Part shown: piece by piece, positions 54,347-63,341 of the stretch
Layout of the letters: every line of letters begins with the position of its first letter
Position numbering within the stretch: position 1 is the stretch's first letter
Origin: Chryseobacterium sp. SNU WT5
GTDB taxonomy: Bacteria > Bacteroidota > Bacteroidia > Flavobacteriales > Weeksellaceae
Assembly (NCBI RefSeq): GCF_007362475.1
Contig: NZ_CP041687.1
Location: 682,001-746,000, forward strand
DNA: 64,000 bases
Reading direction: 5' to 3'
The notes under the pieces: model-generated
The model's database searches: none
What the model saw: only the letters and a program-made list of their open reading frames with translations
Told to the model about the DNA's origin: nothing
Made by a program: the position numbers and the translations under genes

Positions 54347-54796
54347 ATGAAAGTTGTCATTCAAAGAGTTTCTGAAGCTCAAGTTAAAGTCAATGGTAAA
54401 ATTGTCGGTAAAATATCCAGTGGTTTACTTCTTTTAATTGGTATTGATGAAGAAGATGAAAAAACGGATGCTGATTGGCTCGTTCAAAAGATTCTTAATC
54501 TTCGCATTTTTGGTGATGACGATGGCAAACTAAATCAATCCCTGATTGACACTTCTGGCGAAATCTTGTGTATCAGTCAATTTACCTTGATTGCAGATTA
54601 TAAAAAAGGCAACAGACCTTCTTTCATCAAAGCCGCAAGACCAGAAAAAGCAATTCCACTTTTTGAATATTTTAAAACAGAAATTTCAAAATCTACTCTA
54701 AAAACCGAAAGTGGCATTTTCGGTGCAGATATGAAAGTATCTCTGTGTAATGATGGACCGGTCACTATTGTGATGGATTCAAAGACAAAATTATAA
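54347..54796 (+). CDS. dtd: D-aminoacyl-tRNA deacylase
   Basis: A 149-residue Dtd: MKVVIQRVSEAQVKVNGKIVG, catalytic SQFTLIADYKKGNRPSF and the cross-subunit Gly-cisPro motif NDGPVTI. It removes D-amino acids from tRNA. It begins 6 bases after the Rieske-like gene, so the two are probably co-transcribed. Confidence 0.95.
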   Translation: MKVVIQRVSEAQVKVNGKIVGKISSGLLLLIGIDEEDEKTDADWLVQKILNLRIFGDDDGKLNQSLIDTSGEILCISQFTLIADYKKGNRPSFIKAARPEKAIPLFEYFKTEISKSTLKTESGIFGADMKVSLCNDGPVTIVMDSKTKL

Positions 54797-54865
54797 ACAT
54801 AAAATCTTAATTTCTACATTTTAAAAATTCATTTTTTTAATTAAATTTGAGGAATAACTATTTAT

Positions 54866-55372
54866 ATGAAAAAAATTATTTTAGTTCTCATCGCACTCAA
54901 TTTCTGTTCGTGTGCCAAAAATGCAGATAATGAGTTAAGTGAACATGCTTTAGAAATAAAGAGAATTGAATCCATTAATATTGTTCGTCAGAAAATGAAC
55001 GACAGCATTTCGATTAAAAACAAAACGAATATTTTTAAAGATATTTCCGGTCAACATCAACTCAAATACGGTTCAAATGAAAGCGCCTCCTTTTCAGGAC
55101 AGATAACATTTGATAATATTGGCAAGGATCTATACTCGGTTTCGGGGAGTGCAACCTCAGGGAAAAATAATCTTAATATTAAGGGCGAGATCAAAAGAGT
55201 CTCAGAAAAGCATCTTAATTTTGATGGAGTAATCAGTCAAAAAATTAATGGTAATAGTTATGAACGAACGAAAAAATCTACTTTTTTTGATGAAGGGAAG
55301 GGAAATTTCTGGAGACTTCAGAACAAAGTAAATGGTTCAGGGTTTGTTGATGATATTGATATTTACTTTTAA
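54866..55372 (+). CDS. Lipoprotein of unknown function
   Basis: A 168-residue lipoprotein (lipobox FCSC, Cys 16 or 17), with a helical charged stretch and then a beta-rich domain (SASFSGQITFDNIGKDLYSVSGSA). No known family is recognised. It is followed by an alpha/beta hydrolase gene after 11 bases. Confidence 0.65.
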   Translation: MKKIILVLIALNFCSCAKNADNELSEHALEIKRIESINIVRQKMNDSISIKNKTNIFKDISGQHQLKYGSNESASFSGQITFDNIGKDLYSVSGSATSGKNNLNIKGEIKRVSEKHLNFDGVISQKINGNSYERTKKSTFFDEGKGNFWRLQNKVNGSGFVDDIDIYF

Positions 55373-55383
55373 AAACAATTACC

Positions 55384-56166
55384 ATGTTAAATTATAAAAT
55401 ATCAGGAAAAGGAAAAGAACCACTTGTTTTGCTACACGGATTTATGGAAAATCTGAGTATTTGGGATGAAATGGAACCTTTTCTTTCAGAACAATTTACT
55501 TTAATTAAGATTGATCTACCTGGACATGGTTTATCAAACGTCTACAGTGAAATTCACACGATGGAATTCATGGCAGATGAAGTTAAAAAAGTTACCGATT
55601 CTTTAAATATTCAGAAATTTCACCTGCTTGGCCATTCAATGGGTGGTTATACCACTTTAGCATTTACTGCAAAATTTCCAGACATTTTAAAAAGTATCAC
55701 GTTATTCTTTTCATCTTATCTTGCGGACGACGAAGAGAAAAAAGAACAAAGACAAAAAAGTTTAAGAATTATCAAAGAAGCATTCCCAGCTTATATAAGC
55801 GCTGGAATTCCAAATCTATTTAATCCTAATGAGAAAGATTTCCTGGAAGGAAAAATGGATAAAGCTAAAGAGATTGCACTTTCTACCAATAATGATGGCG
55901 TTCTGGCTGCCGTTAAAGGAATGATTGAAAGAACTGATAAAACTTCAGTAATCGAGAAATTTGAGGGGAAAATTTTAGTAATCGCCGGGAAACATGACAA
56001 TGCTGTAAAGACAGACCTTATTCTTACCAATCTCCCAGATAACACCAATATTAAATCTTATTTACTAGATTGCGGACACAACGGACACTGGGAGAAGCCT
56101 GGTATTTGTGCAGAAATCATCAATACTGAATTGCTGCATCATTTACCAAAAAAATTCGTTTTTTAA
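55384..56166 (+). CDS. Alpha/beta-hydrolase
   Basis: A 260-residue hydrolase: oxyanion region LLHGFMENLSIWD, nucleophile elbow GHSMGG (Ser near 91), acid in VIAGKHDNAV and His in CGHNGHWEKP. Similar to MenH/YtxM-type and esterase members; the substrate cannot be told. Confidence 0.88.
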   Translation: MLNYKISGKGKEPLVLLHGFMENLSIWDEMEPFLSEQFTLIKIDLPGHGLSNVYSEIHTMEFMADEVKKVTDSLNIQKFHLLGHSMGGYTTLAFTAKFPDILKSITLFFSSYLADDEEKKEQRQKSLRIIKEAFPAYISAGIPNLFNPNEKDFLEGKMDKAKEIALSTNNDGVLAAVKGMIERTDKTSVIEKFEGKILVIAGKHDNAVKTDLILTNLPDNTNIKSYLLDCGHNGHWEKPGICAEIINTELLHHLPKKFVF

Positions 56167-56187
56167 TTTAAAATAATTACAATTCTG

Positions 56188-56553
56188 ATGGAATTACTCT
56201 CAAAAATATTAATAGGTATTGTAGCGCTTGAACATCTTTTTATTTTATACATGGAGATGTTTGCATGGGAAACGCTTGGCAAAAAGGCATTTAAAGGCGC
56301 TATGAAAGATGAATTATTTCAACCCACAAAAACATTAGCCGCTAACCAAGGATTGTACAATGGTTTTTTATCAGCTGGTCTAATTTGGTGTTTATTTATT
56401 TCAAATAAAGAATGGTCATCGAATGTAGCAGTTTTTTTCCTAGGATGCGTAATTGTTGCCGGAATTTACGGCACATTCACTGCTTCTAAGAAAATATTTT
56501 TTGTACAGGCTTTGCCCGCTATACTCGCGTTATTATTTGTTTTACTTCAATAA
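56188..56553 (+). CDS. DUF1304 membrane protein
   Basis: A 121-residue protein with four membrane segments; the start MELLSKILIGIVALEHLFILYMEMF and the block FKGAMKDELFQPTKTLAANQGLYNGFL are typical of DUF1304. It follows the hydrolase by 21 bases. Function unknown. Confidence 0.85.
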   Translation: MELLSKILIGIVALEHLFILYMEMFAWETLGKKAFKGAMKDELFQPTKTLAANQGLYNGFLSAGLIWCLFISNKEWSSNVAVFFLGCVIVAGIYGTFTASKKIFFVQALPAILALLFVLLQ

Positions 56554-56562
56554 AATTAACTG

Positions 56563-57570
56563 TTAAAATTCCTCCTGCTCAATTTTCATCTTGAAATCTT
56601 CAATGGTTTCTTCGATAGATTTCATGTATTTTCCACCAGCTGCATTGATGTGGCCACCGCCGTTGAAATGATTTCTAGAGAATTGGTTTACATCCACATC
56701 ATCTTTGGAACGGAAAGAGATTTTGATAAAATCGTCATAAAGATCTTCCATGAAAAATGCAGAGACTTGAGTTCCCATTATGCTTAAACCATAATTAACA
56801 AACCCTTCTGTATCGCCTTTCTGGAAACCTAAATTTTTAAGTTCATCTCTTTTTAACCAAAGAATAGCAACTTTACCATCTTTTATTACTTCAATCCTAC
56901 CAAGAATTAAAGCAAGCAGCTGCAGTCTTGAAACTGTGTTGGTATCCCAAGTATTAGAAGTAATCATGGCTGGATCAGCACCTTTTTCTATGAGGTTGGC
57001 AATTATTCTATGGGTTGTTGCACTGGTGGAACGGAAACGGAAACCACCTGTATCTGTCATTATTCCGGTATATAGACATTCTGCTATTTCTTTATTCACC
57101 AAATCTTCCGCTTTCAATTCCTGAATAAAATGATAAATCATTTGGGAAGTTGCTGGAATGGTAACGTCTGAATACACAAAATCAAAATCGTCCGGTTGTT
57201 GATGATGATCTATTAAAATCTTCTTGGCTCTGGCTTTTTCGAGCCAAGGCCCAACCAAATTACCACTCCGGTGCGACGCATTGAAATCAAGAATAAAAAT
57301 AACATCTGCATTATAAATTGCTTCTCCGGCTTGCTTTCTTTTGTAATCTGCAATGATAATCTGTTTTGCGCCCGGCATCCACTTCAAAAATTTCGGAAAA
57401 TCGTTTGGAACGATCACATCAACCTCTAAACCTTTGGCACTAAGGAAATGCTTTAAACCCAAACTAGATCCAACCGCATCACCATCAGGATTATAGTGGG
57501 AAATAATCACAATTTTATGGGCTGGAGTTAAGAGTTTTTGTATTTCTGAAATTTCGGAGGAAGTAAACAT
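56563..57570 (-). CDS. DHH-family phosphoesterase (NrnA-like)
   Basis: A 335-residue protein: DHH domain with SHYNPDGDAVGSSLG, ILDFNASHRSG and IDHHQQPDDFD, then a DHHA1 domain with GGGHINAAGG. It resembles NrnA-type enzymes that degrade nanoRNA or pAp. All metal ligands seem to be present. It is transcribed toward the DUF1304 gene with a 9-base convergent gap. Confidence 0.9.
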   Translation of the reverse strand: MFTSSEISEIQKLLTPAHKIVIISHYNPDGDAVGSSLGLKHFLSAKGLEVDVIVPNDFPKFLKWMPGAKQIIIADYKRKQAGEAIYNADVIFILDFNASHRSGNLVGPWLEKARAKKILIDHHQQPDDFDFVYSDVTIPATSQMIYHFIQELKAEDLVNKEIAECLYTGIMTDTGGFRFRSTSATTHRIIANLIEKGADPAMITSNTWDTNTVSRLQLLALILGRIEVIKDGKVAILWLKRDELKNLGFQKGDTEGFVNYGLSIMGTQVSAFFMEDLYDDFIKISFRSKDDVDVNQFSRNHFNGGGHINAAGGKYMKSIEETIEDFKMKIEQEEF

Positions 57571-57879
57571 TTATTGGGATATTTTTTAAGAAGAGCAAAG
57601 ATAGGTTTTGTTTTTATTTTAGGACAATTCACTTTTAAAAAAAACAAATAGTCTCAATTGAAAAAGAAATTTTAACATCTAATAGCATCTATTCTCACCA
57701 AACTTCAAAAAAAATATAAATCTTTTATAATTGATGATAGAAACCGAAACAATTCCATTACAAAAGGTTATTAAAAACATACCCATTTATTTAAATAGAG
57801 AAGAGATTTACTTTTAAGCGAGACGCTCTTTTTCTTTAGAAAAATTTAAAATATAGTTTGCAGTAAATAAAAAGTTTCC
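57571..57879. other. Intergenic region before rpmH
   Basis: The 361 bases between the DHH gene and rpmH contain the rpmH promoter at the right and one 27-codon frame (57,734-57,817) followed by a small hairpin with T5. I do not regard that frame as supported. Nothing else is visible. Confidence 0.5.
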
Positions 57880-57887
57880 TATATTTG
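57858..57887 (+). promoter_or_regulatory. rpmH promoter
   Basis: TTG (57,858-57,860), 19 bases, then TATATTTG (57,880-57,887): a model Bacteroidota sigma-A promoter. The start codon is at 57,932. Confidence 0.8.
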
Positions 57888-57931
57888 CAATCTGAAAAAT
57901 AAGATATAGTTTTTACTTAAAAATATAAGCA

Positions 57932-58090
57932 ATGCCAAAAAGAACATTTCAACCATCTGAAAGAAAGAAAAGAAACAAACACGGTTTCCGTTTAAGAATG
58001 TCAACACCTAACGGCAGAAGGATTTTGGCTGCAAGAAGAGCAAAAGGAAGAAAGAGTTTATCTGTAAGCACGCAACGAGCTAAGAGATAA
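57932..58090 (+). CDS. rpmH: Ribosomal protein L34
   Basis: A 52-residue protein: [18 protein letters not shown]-like start with [23 protein letters not shown], the L34 signature. It is strongly basic. The frame is complete from ATG to TAA, with a strong promoter upstream and a terminator 25 bases downstream, so it is a single-gene transcript here. Confidence 0.97.
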   Translation: MPKRTFQPSERKKRNKHGFRLRMSTPNGRRILAARRAKGRKSLSVSTQRAKR

Positions 58091-58115
58091 TCCCTGGACT
58101 TATCATAACAGATTA

Positions 58116-58146
58116 TGCTTGAAAAGTACATTTTCAGGCATTTTTT
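58116..58146 (+). terminator. rpmH terminator
   Basis: TGCTTGAAAA and TTTTCAGGCA (58,116-58,140) pair with one mismatch and are followed by six T. Confidence 0.85.
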
Positions 58147-58247
58147 GTTGTTAAAATTTGCTAAAGTATAGCCTTAAAAGAAAGTTTTTTTTTACTTTTG
58201 GCTTAGGAACATGATGTTCACTTATATAAACAACAATTTAACTCAAT

Positions 58248-58958
58248 ATGCCACATTCTTATCAGGAAGGACAAGATGTAATTCAGCTGAAAAACGCAAA
58301 AATTGCACAAAAAAATTTCACGGTTCTTAATGAGGTCAATCTAAATATTAAGAAAGGAAAGTTCTGTTACCTTATTGGTAAAACCGGATCAGGTAAAAGT
58401 TCTTTACTAAAAACTTTATACGGTCACATTCCGCTTGGTTCAGGGCAAGGGACTATTGCTGGTTTTGATTTAGGAAACCTTAAAATGTCGGACATTCCCA
58501 ATTTAAGAAGAAAGCTGGGTATTGTTTTCCAGGATTTTCAGTTATTACCAGACAGAACGGTTGAGAAGAACTTAATATTTGTTCTTGAAGCTACTGGATG
58601 GAATGATAAAACCAAAATCGACGACCGAATTAATGAAGTTTTGGCAAGTGTAGGGATGAAATCCAAAAAACATAAGATGCCCCATGAACTTTCTGGAGGG
58701 GAACAACAGCGTATTGCCATTGCGAGAGCACTTTTAAACCACCCAGAATTGATCCTGGCAGATGAACCGACCGGAAACCTGGATCCGGAAACTTCTAATG
58801 AAATTATGACTCTATTGAAGCAGGTCGCTTTTGAAAATGGATCTGCAGTTGTAATGGCTACCCATGATTACCATATGATACAAAATTTCCCTGGTGAAGC
58901 AATTAGATGCGAAGACGGAAAAGTAACCGTTTTGAATACTGCTGAACTCTTTGAATAA
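58248..58958 (+). CDS. ftsE: FtsE-like cell-division ABC ATPase
   Basis: A 236-residue ABC ATPase with Walker A IGKTGSGKSS, signature LSGGEQQRIA, Walker B LILADEPTGNLDP and VVMATHDYHMI. The length and LRRKLGIVFQDFQLLPDRTVEKN block are typical of FtsE. No FtsX gene is adjacent, which is common in this phylum. LolD-like function is the main alternative. Confidence 0.82.
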   Translation: MPHSYQEGQDVIQLKNAKIAQKNFTVLNEVNLNIKKGKFCYLIGKTGSGKSSLLKTLYGHIPLGSGQGTIAGFDLGNLKMSDIPNLRRKLGIVFQDFQLLPDRTVEKNLIFVLEATGWNDKTKIDDRINEVLASVGMKSKKHKMPHELSGGEQQRIAIARALLNHPELILADEPTGNLDPETSNEIMTLLKQVAFENGSAVVMATHDYHMIQNFPGEAIRCEDGKVTVLNTAELFE

Positions 58959-58985
58959 GCAATCCATTCACTTTAAAACATAAAA

Positions 58986-59018
58986 AAAATCCTGTAATTA
59001 CAGGATTTTACTTTTTTT
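58986..59018. terminator. Bidirectional terminator between ftsE and accA
   Basis: AAAATCCTGT and ACAGGATTTT pair around AATT, with T runs on both sides. Confidence 0.85.
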
Positions 59019-59034
59019 ATTTGGTTTGTAATTC

Positions 59035-59991
59035 TTAACCTTTAAATTGGCCCATCGCGATAAATTTATCCTGTCTTTGCATTTCTAATTCCTTACCAGT
59101 AAATTTCGAAAACGCTTTAATATTTTGAAGGATAGAAGCCTTCAAATGATCATATGCAACTTGCGGTTCATAATGTGCTCCACCAAGTGGCTCTTCAACG
59201 ATTCCATCAATGAACTTCTCTTTTAAAGCATCTGCTGGAGTTAATTTCAATGCATTGGCTGCATCTTCTTTATGATCCCAGTTTCTCCAAAGGATTGATG
59301 AACAACTCTCTGGCGCAATAACGGTGTACCAAGTGTTTTCCAGCATGTAAACCTTATTTCCAACTCCAATTCCCAATGCTCCGCCACTTGCTCCTTCACC
59401 AATTATATAGACAAAAATAGGTGTTTTTAACATGGTCATTTCGAAAATATTTCGAGCAATAGCTTCGCCTTGTCCTCGCTCTTCAGCTTCTAAACCAGGA
59501 TAAGCACCAGGCGTATCAATTAAAGAAATGACGGGAATTTGAAATTTCTCTGCAAGTTTCATCAATCGCAAAGCTTTTCGGTAACCTTCAGGATTACTCA
59601 TACCAAATCTCCGGTACTGTCTTTCCTTGGTAGTTCTTCCTTTCTGGGTTCCAATAATCATTACTCTTTGCCCATCAATGGTAGCCAAGCCACCAATCAT
59701 TGCAGGATCATCAGCAAAATTTCGGTCACCATGCAGTTCCAAGAAACTGTCTTTGTCGGTTATGCCTTTGATAAAATCTAAAGTATAAGGACGGTCAGGA
59801 TGACGGGAGAGCTGAACTCTTTGCCACGGTGTAAGATTATGATAAATTTCTTTTTTCTTATCTATAATTTTATCTTCGATCTGCGAGCAAGCGAGCTTTA
59901 CATCTACTCCACTTTCTTCGCCCACTAATGAACAGGTTTGATACTGATCCATCAGATCTTTAATCGGAAGTTCAAAACTTAAGTATTCCAT
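59035..59991 (-). CDS. accA: Acetyl-CoA carboxylase carboxyltransferase subunit alpha
   Basis: A 318-residue Acc[15 protein letters not shown] near the start, then [43 protein letters not shown] and [14 protein letters not shown]. It makes malonyl-CoA with AccD, not encoded here. Complete and of normal size. Confidence 0.97.
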   Translation of the reverse strand: MEYLSFELPIKDLMDQYQTCSLVGEESGVDVKLACSQIEDKIIDKKKEIYHNLTPWQRVQLSRHPDRPYTLDFIKGITDKDSFLELHGDRNFADDPAMIGGLATIDGQRVMIIGTQKGRTTKERQYRRFGMSNPEGYRKALRLMKLAEKFQIPVISLIDTPGAYPGLEAEERGQGEAIARNIFEMTMLKTPIFVYIIGEGASGGALGIGVGNKVYMLENTWYTVIAPESCSSILWRNWDHKEDAANALKLTPADALKEKFIDGIVEEPLGGAHYEPQVAYDHLKASILQNIKAFSKFTGKELEMQRQDKFIAMGQFKG

Positions 59992-60038
59992 TTCAGTAAT
60001 TAAAATTATCTTTCAAATTTAGGGAAAATTATAAGAAA

Positions 60039-61550
60039 CTAATGAATATTATTCACTGCATTTTTTATTCTGGCGATAGTTTCTTCTTTACCAAGTATTT
60101 GCATAATATCTGGAACGTCGGGTCCCTTTAATTCTCCAACTAAGCATAAACGCAGTGGCATCATCACTTTTCCCATTCCTACACTTTTACTTTCTGCAAA
60201 ATCATGAATATCCTTTTTTAAGCTATCGACCTCAAAATCTGAATTTTCCAATTTTACTGCAAAGTCATTCATTAATTCAATTGTAGCCTCGTTCCAAGAC
60301 TTCTTTACTGCTTTTTCATCATATGCAGCTGGTGCTTCAAAGAAAAATTGACCGTCAGTAATAATATCTTTTACGAAAGTAGCCCTTTCTTTCATGAGCG
60401 ATATAATTCGCAAAAGCTTATCATCACTACAGTTTTTCAACTCAAGACCCTTGCAATCTTTCAAAAGTTTTAAAACATCTTCATCAGATCTAGATACCAA
60501 ATATTCGTGATTGAACCATTCTGCCTTTTCTTTATTAAATCTCGCACCTGCTTTATGAACTTTATGCAAATCAAATTCCTGTACCATCTCATCTAAAGTT
60601 AAGATCTCTCTATCATTGGCAGGACTCCAACCTAGCAATGCAACCATATTGATAAACGCATCTGGCAAATATCCTTCCTCCCGATACCCTTTGGAAACGT
60701 TACCTGTTTCTGAATCTTTATAATCTAAAGGAAATACAGGGAACCCAAATTTATCACCGTCTCTCTTGCTCAATTTTCCTTTTCCTTCGGGTTTCAGAAT
60801 TAAAGATAAGTGTGCGAACTGGGGCTTTTCCCAACCCATTGCTTCGTATAATAAATAATGCAAACCTAGAGAAGGCAACCATTCCTCGCCTCGAATGACA
60901 TGCGAAATTTCCATTTCGTGATCATCTACAATATTAGCAAAATGGTAAGTTGGCATCCCATCATTCTTCACCAAAACCTTATCATCTAAAGTATTGGTAT
61001 TCACAGAAGATTTTCCACGGATGATATCCTCAAGATTTAAAATTCTGTCCACCGGCATTTTAAAACGCACTACATAAGGAACTTTTTCGTCAATTAACTT
61101 TTGAACTTCTTCTTTTGAAAGCGTTAAGGAATTTTTTAGTCGGTTTCTTGTAATATAATTATACGCAAAAACGTCACCATTTGTTTCAAATTCTTTTCGA
61201 ACTTCATCCAATTCTTCAGTCGTGTCGAAAGCAAGATAGGCGTAATCCGTCTTTAAGATTTCTCCTAAATATTTATCGTAAATATCCCGTCTTTCTGACT
61301 GTTTGTAAGGCGCAAAAGGGCCACCATGTTTTGGACTTTCGTCAGGAATGATTCCACACCATTCCAGTGCCTCCATAATATATTCTTCTGCACCTTCCAC
61401 ATATCTTGCGGTATCGGTATCTTCGATTCTTAATATAAATTCACCCCCTTGGTTTTTAGCAAAAAGATAATCGTATAAAGCGGTTCTTACTCCTCCTAAA
61501 TGTAAAGGTCCTGTTGGACTTGGTGCAAAACGCACTCTTACTTTGCTCAT
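60039..61550 (-). CDS. gltX: Glutamyl-tRNA synthetase
   Basis: A 503-residue class I synthetase: MSKVRVRFAPSPTGPLHLGG with the HLGG (HIGH-type) motif, FILRIEDTDTAR and the KLSKRDG (KMSKS-type) loop, then the C-terminal anticodon-binding domain. It is complete. Its start is 73 bases from the divergent glycan gene. Confidence 0.97.
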   Translation of the reverse strand: MSKVRVRFAPSPTGPLHLGGVRTALYDYLFAKNQGGEFILRIEDTDTARYVEGAEEYIMEALEWCGIIPDESPKHGGPFAPYKQSERRDIYDKYLGEILKTDYAYLAFDTTEELDEVRKEFETNGDVFAYNYITRNRLKNSLTLSKEEVQKLIDEKVPYVVRFKMPVDRILNLEDIIRGKSSVNTNTLDDKVLVKNDGMPTYHFANIVDDHEMEISHVIRGEEWLPSLGLHYLLYEAMGWEKPQFAHLSLILKPEGKGKLSKRDGDKFGFPVFPLDYKDSETGNVSKGYREEGYLPDAFINMVALLGWSPANDREILTLDEMVQEFDLHKVHKAGARFNKEKAEWFNHEYLVSRSDEDVLKLLKDCKGLELKNCSDDKLLRIISLMKERATFVKDIITDGQFFFEAPAAYDEKAVKKSWNEATIELMNDFAVKLENSDFEVDSLKKDIHDFAESKSVGMGKVMMPLRLCLVGELKGPDVPDIMQILGKEETIARIKNAVNNIH

Positions 61551-61623
61551 TTTCCTTAAAATTTAAGTTGCAAATTTAAAGAAAAATGATTTGATTTATT
61601 AAATTATAATTAATTTTATCCCC

Positions 61624-62562
61624 ATGACTAAGGTTTACAAGAAAAACAAAATTAAATTCTACATTCAGGGATTTAGCCAAGGACTATTTCCATCGAAAAA
61701 TTACGACGTCATAATTAATTCACTTTATAAAAAACTATCGAAAGAAGAGTTGAAAAATGTTGAGGAGAGAGTTGATTATTATAATAAGCTTGATCATGAT
61801 TTTGATGCATCGCAAATTACTACTACCATCAAAGATCTATCAAAACCGAAAACTCCAAAGGCTTACTATTTCGACACGGCAGAATACACGAAATATTTTC
61901 CGAAAAACCAAAAAATCGATTTTTCTTTTGGTGATGTAAATACCATTTTGGATTCGCCAAAAATCACTAAGAGTCGACCAATACATGGTGATAATAAGAA
62001 TAATGTCATCCTTAATTTGGACAAAGTAAGACATTTCGTTTCAGTATCTGACGATAAGACTTTTGAAACAAAGAAAAATTTGATGATAGGTAGGGCTGGA
62101 GTTTATCAACAGCATAGAATCGATTTTTATAAAAAATATTTCAACCATCCAATGTGTAATATAGGACAAATTAATAAAAGCGGCGGAAATCAGGACTGGA
62201 TTAAACCAAAAACTTCAATCGACAAACATTTGAATTATAAATTTATCTTAAGTCTTGAAGGAAATGATGTAGCAACTAATTTAAAGTGGATCATGTCTTC
62301 AAACTCCCTTGCGGTATCCCCACCTTTAAAAATGGAAACCTGGTATATGGAAGGAAAACTAAAATCAGATGAACATTTCATTGGCATCAATGAAAATTAT
62401 GACAATCTGGAAGACCAACTTCAATATTATATAGATCATGAAAAAGAGGCAAAAGAGATTATTCTGAACGCAAAAAGATATAGATCACAATTTGATAATA
62501 AAAATATTGAAAATTTGATTTCATTACTGATCTTAAAAAAATATTTTGCTTACATTCGTTGA
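61624..62562 (+). CDS. GT90-like glycosyltransferase
   Basis: A 312-residue protein with the signature region of glycosyltransferase family 90 (CAP10/LpsA-like): RAGVYQQHRIDFYKKYFNHP, KFILSLEGNDVATNLKWIMSSNSLAV and LKMETWYMEGKL. No membrane segment. It would add a sugar, probably xylose- or glucose-type, to a surface polysaccharide or LPS. The following cupin gene is contiguous with it. Confidence 0.8.
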   Translation: MTKVYKKNKIKFYIQGFSQGLFPSKNYDVIINSLYKKLSKEELKNVEERVDYYNKLDHDFDASQITTTIKDLSKPKTPKAYYFDTAEYTKYFPKNQKIDFSFGDVNTILDSPKITKSRPIHGDNKNNVILNLDKVRHFVSVSDDKTFETKKNLMIGRAGVYQQHRIDFYKKYFNHPMCNIGQINKSGGNQDWIKPKTSIDKHLNYKFILSLEGNDVATNLKWIMSSNSLAVSPPLKMETWYMEGKLKSDEHFIGINENYDNLEDQLQYYIDHEKEAKEIILNAKRYRSQFDNKNIENLISLLILKKYFAYIR

Positions 62563-62582
62563 AAAGAAATAAGAACTATCAT

Positions 62583-62924
62583 ATGTTAGAAGTTGGTGAA
62601 AGACCTTGGGGGAAATACTATGTGTTGGAAGATGAAATGCATTATAAATTAAAGAGAATCGAAGTTGATCCAGGGCATCGTTTATCTTACCAATTCCATC
62701 ATCATCGTCAGGAATTTTGGACAGTCGTACAAGGTGCTGCAGTTGTCGTGCTTAACGGTATAGAACATCATGTAAAATACAGCGAAAGTATTCATATTCC
62801 ATTGGGTGCCAAACACCGAATTGAAAACAGATCTTCGGAATTACTTGTTTTTATAGAGGTCCAGACCGGAACTTATTTCGGAGAAGATGATATCGTGAGA
62901 TTGCAGGATGATTATGCACGGTAG
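62583..62924 (+). CDS. Cupin domain protein like the C-terminus of mannose-6-phosphate isomerase (type II)
   Basis: A 113-residue single cupin: GERPWGKYYVLED, HRLSYQFHHHRQEFWTVVQG and HIPLGAKHRIENRS, as in the isomerase half of bifunctional ManC/PMI proteins. The metal ligands H, H, E and H are visible. An in-frame TTG at 62,559 overlaps the GT90 stop; the ATG at 62,583 is chosen. It probably interconverts mannose and fructose 6-phosphates for glycan precursors, but a stand-alone cupin may act differently. Confidence 0.85.
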   Translation: MLEVGERPWGKYYVLEDEMHYKLKRIEVDPGHRLSYQFHHHRQEFWTVVQGAAVVVLNGIEHHVKYSESIHIPLGAKHRIENRSSELLVFIEVQTGTYFGEDDIVRLQDDYAR

Positions 62925-63341
62925 TTCAAAAAAACTTGAATAAGATCATAATTTCTCAGCTGTAATGTAATATTTGTCTTTTACTTAAAAAATTCTATAC
63001 CAATTTAAGAACTTCACAATTAAAGCAAACTTTCTATTCATTTCGGAATTATTAATATGGAGTCTTGCTTCAAATACTTTCAATGTGGTTTTGAAATTCT
63101 TTTGATGATCTGGAAACGTTTCTAATAACACTACATTTTTTCATGAGCTGACGAGAATATTTTTAGCAACTTCTTTAGTCTTTAAATGGTCTATTTTTCT
63201 TTTCAAAACTGAAATAGTTAGTGAATCGGTATTTTATCTTCTTCTGTGTTTTTGTAAAAAGTCCACCAATTTTGTAATAAATTTTTCACCATCGATGGTG
63301 CGCATTACTACTGATATTTTCAGCGGGTCATGTTCCTTATT
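62925..63341 (-). pseudogene. Probable coding remnant with stops, in a 417-base gap
   Basis: On the minus strand, one frame reads KISVVMRTIDGEKFITKLVD with a stop soon after, then TISVLKRKIDHLKTKEVAKN, a stop, then a further piece (FPDHQKNFKTTLKVFEARLH). The protein-like composition broken by stops suggests a decayed gene. I cannot name a family. The stretch also contains the 14-base palindrome CACCATCGATGGTG (63,287-63,300). Confidence 0.3.
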
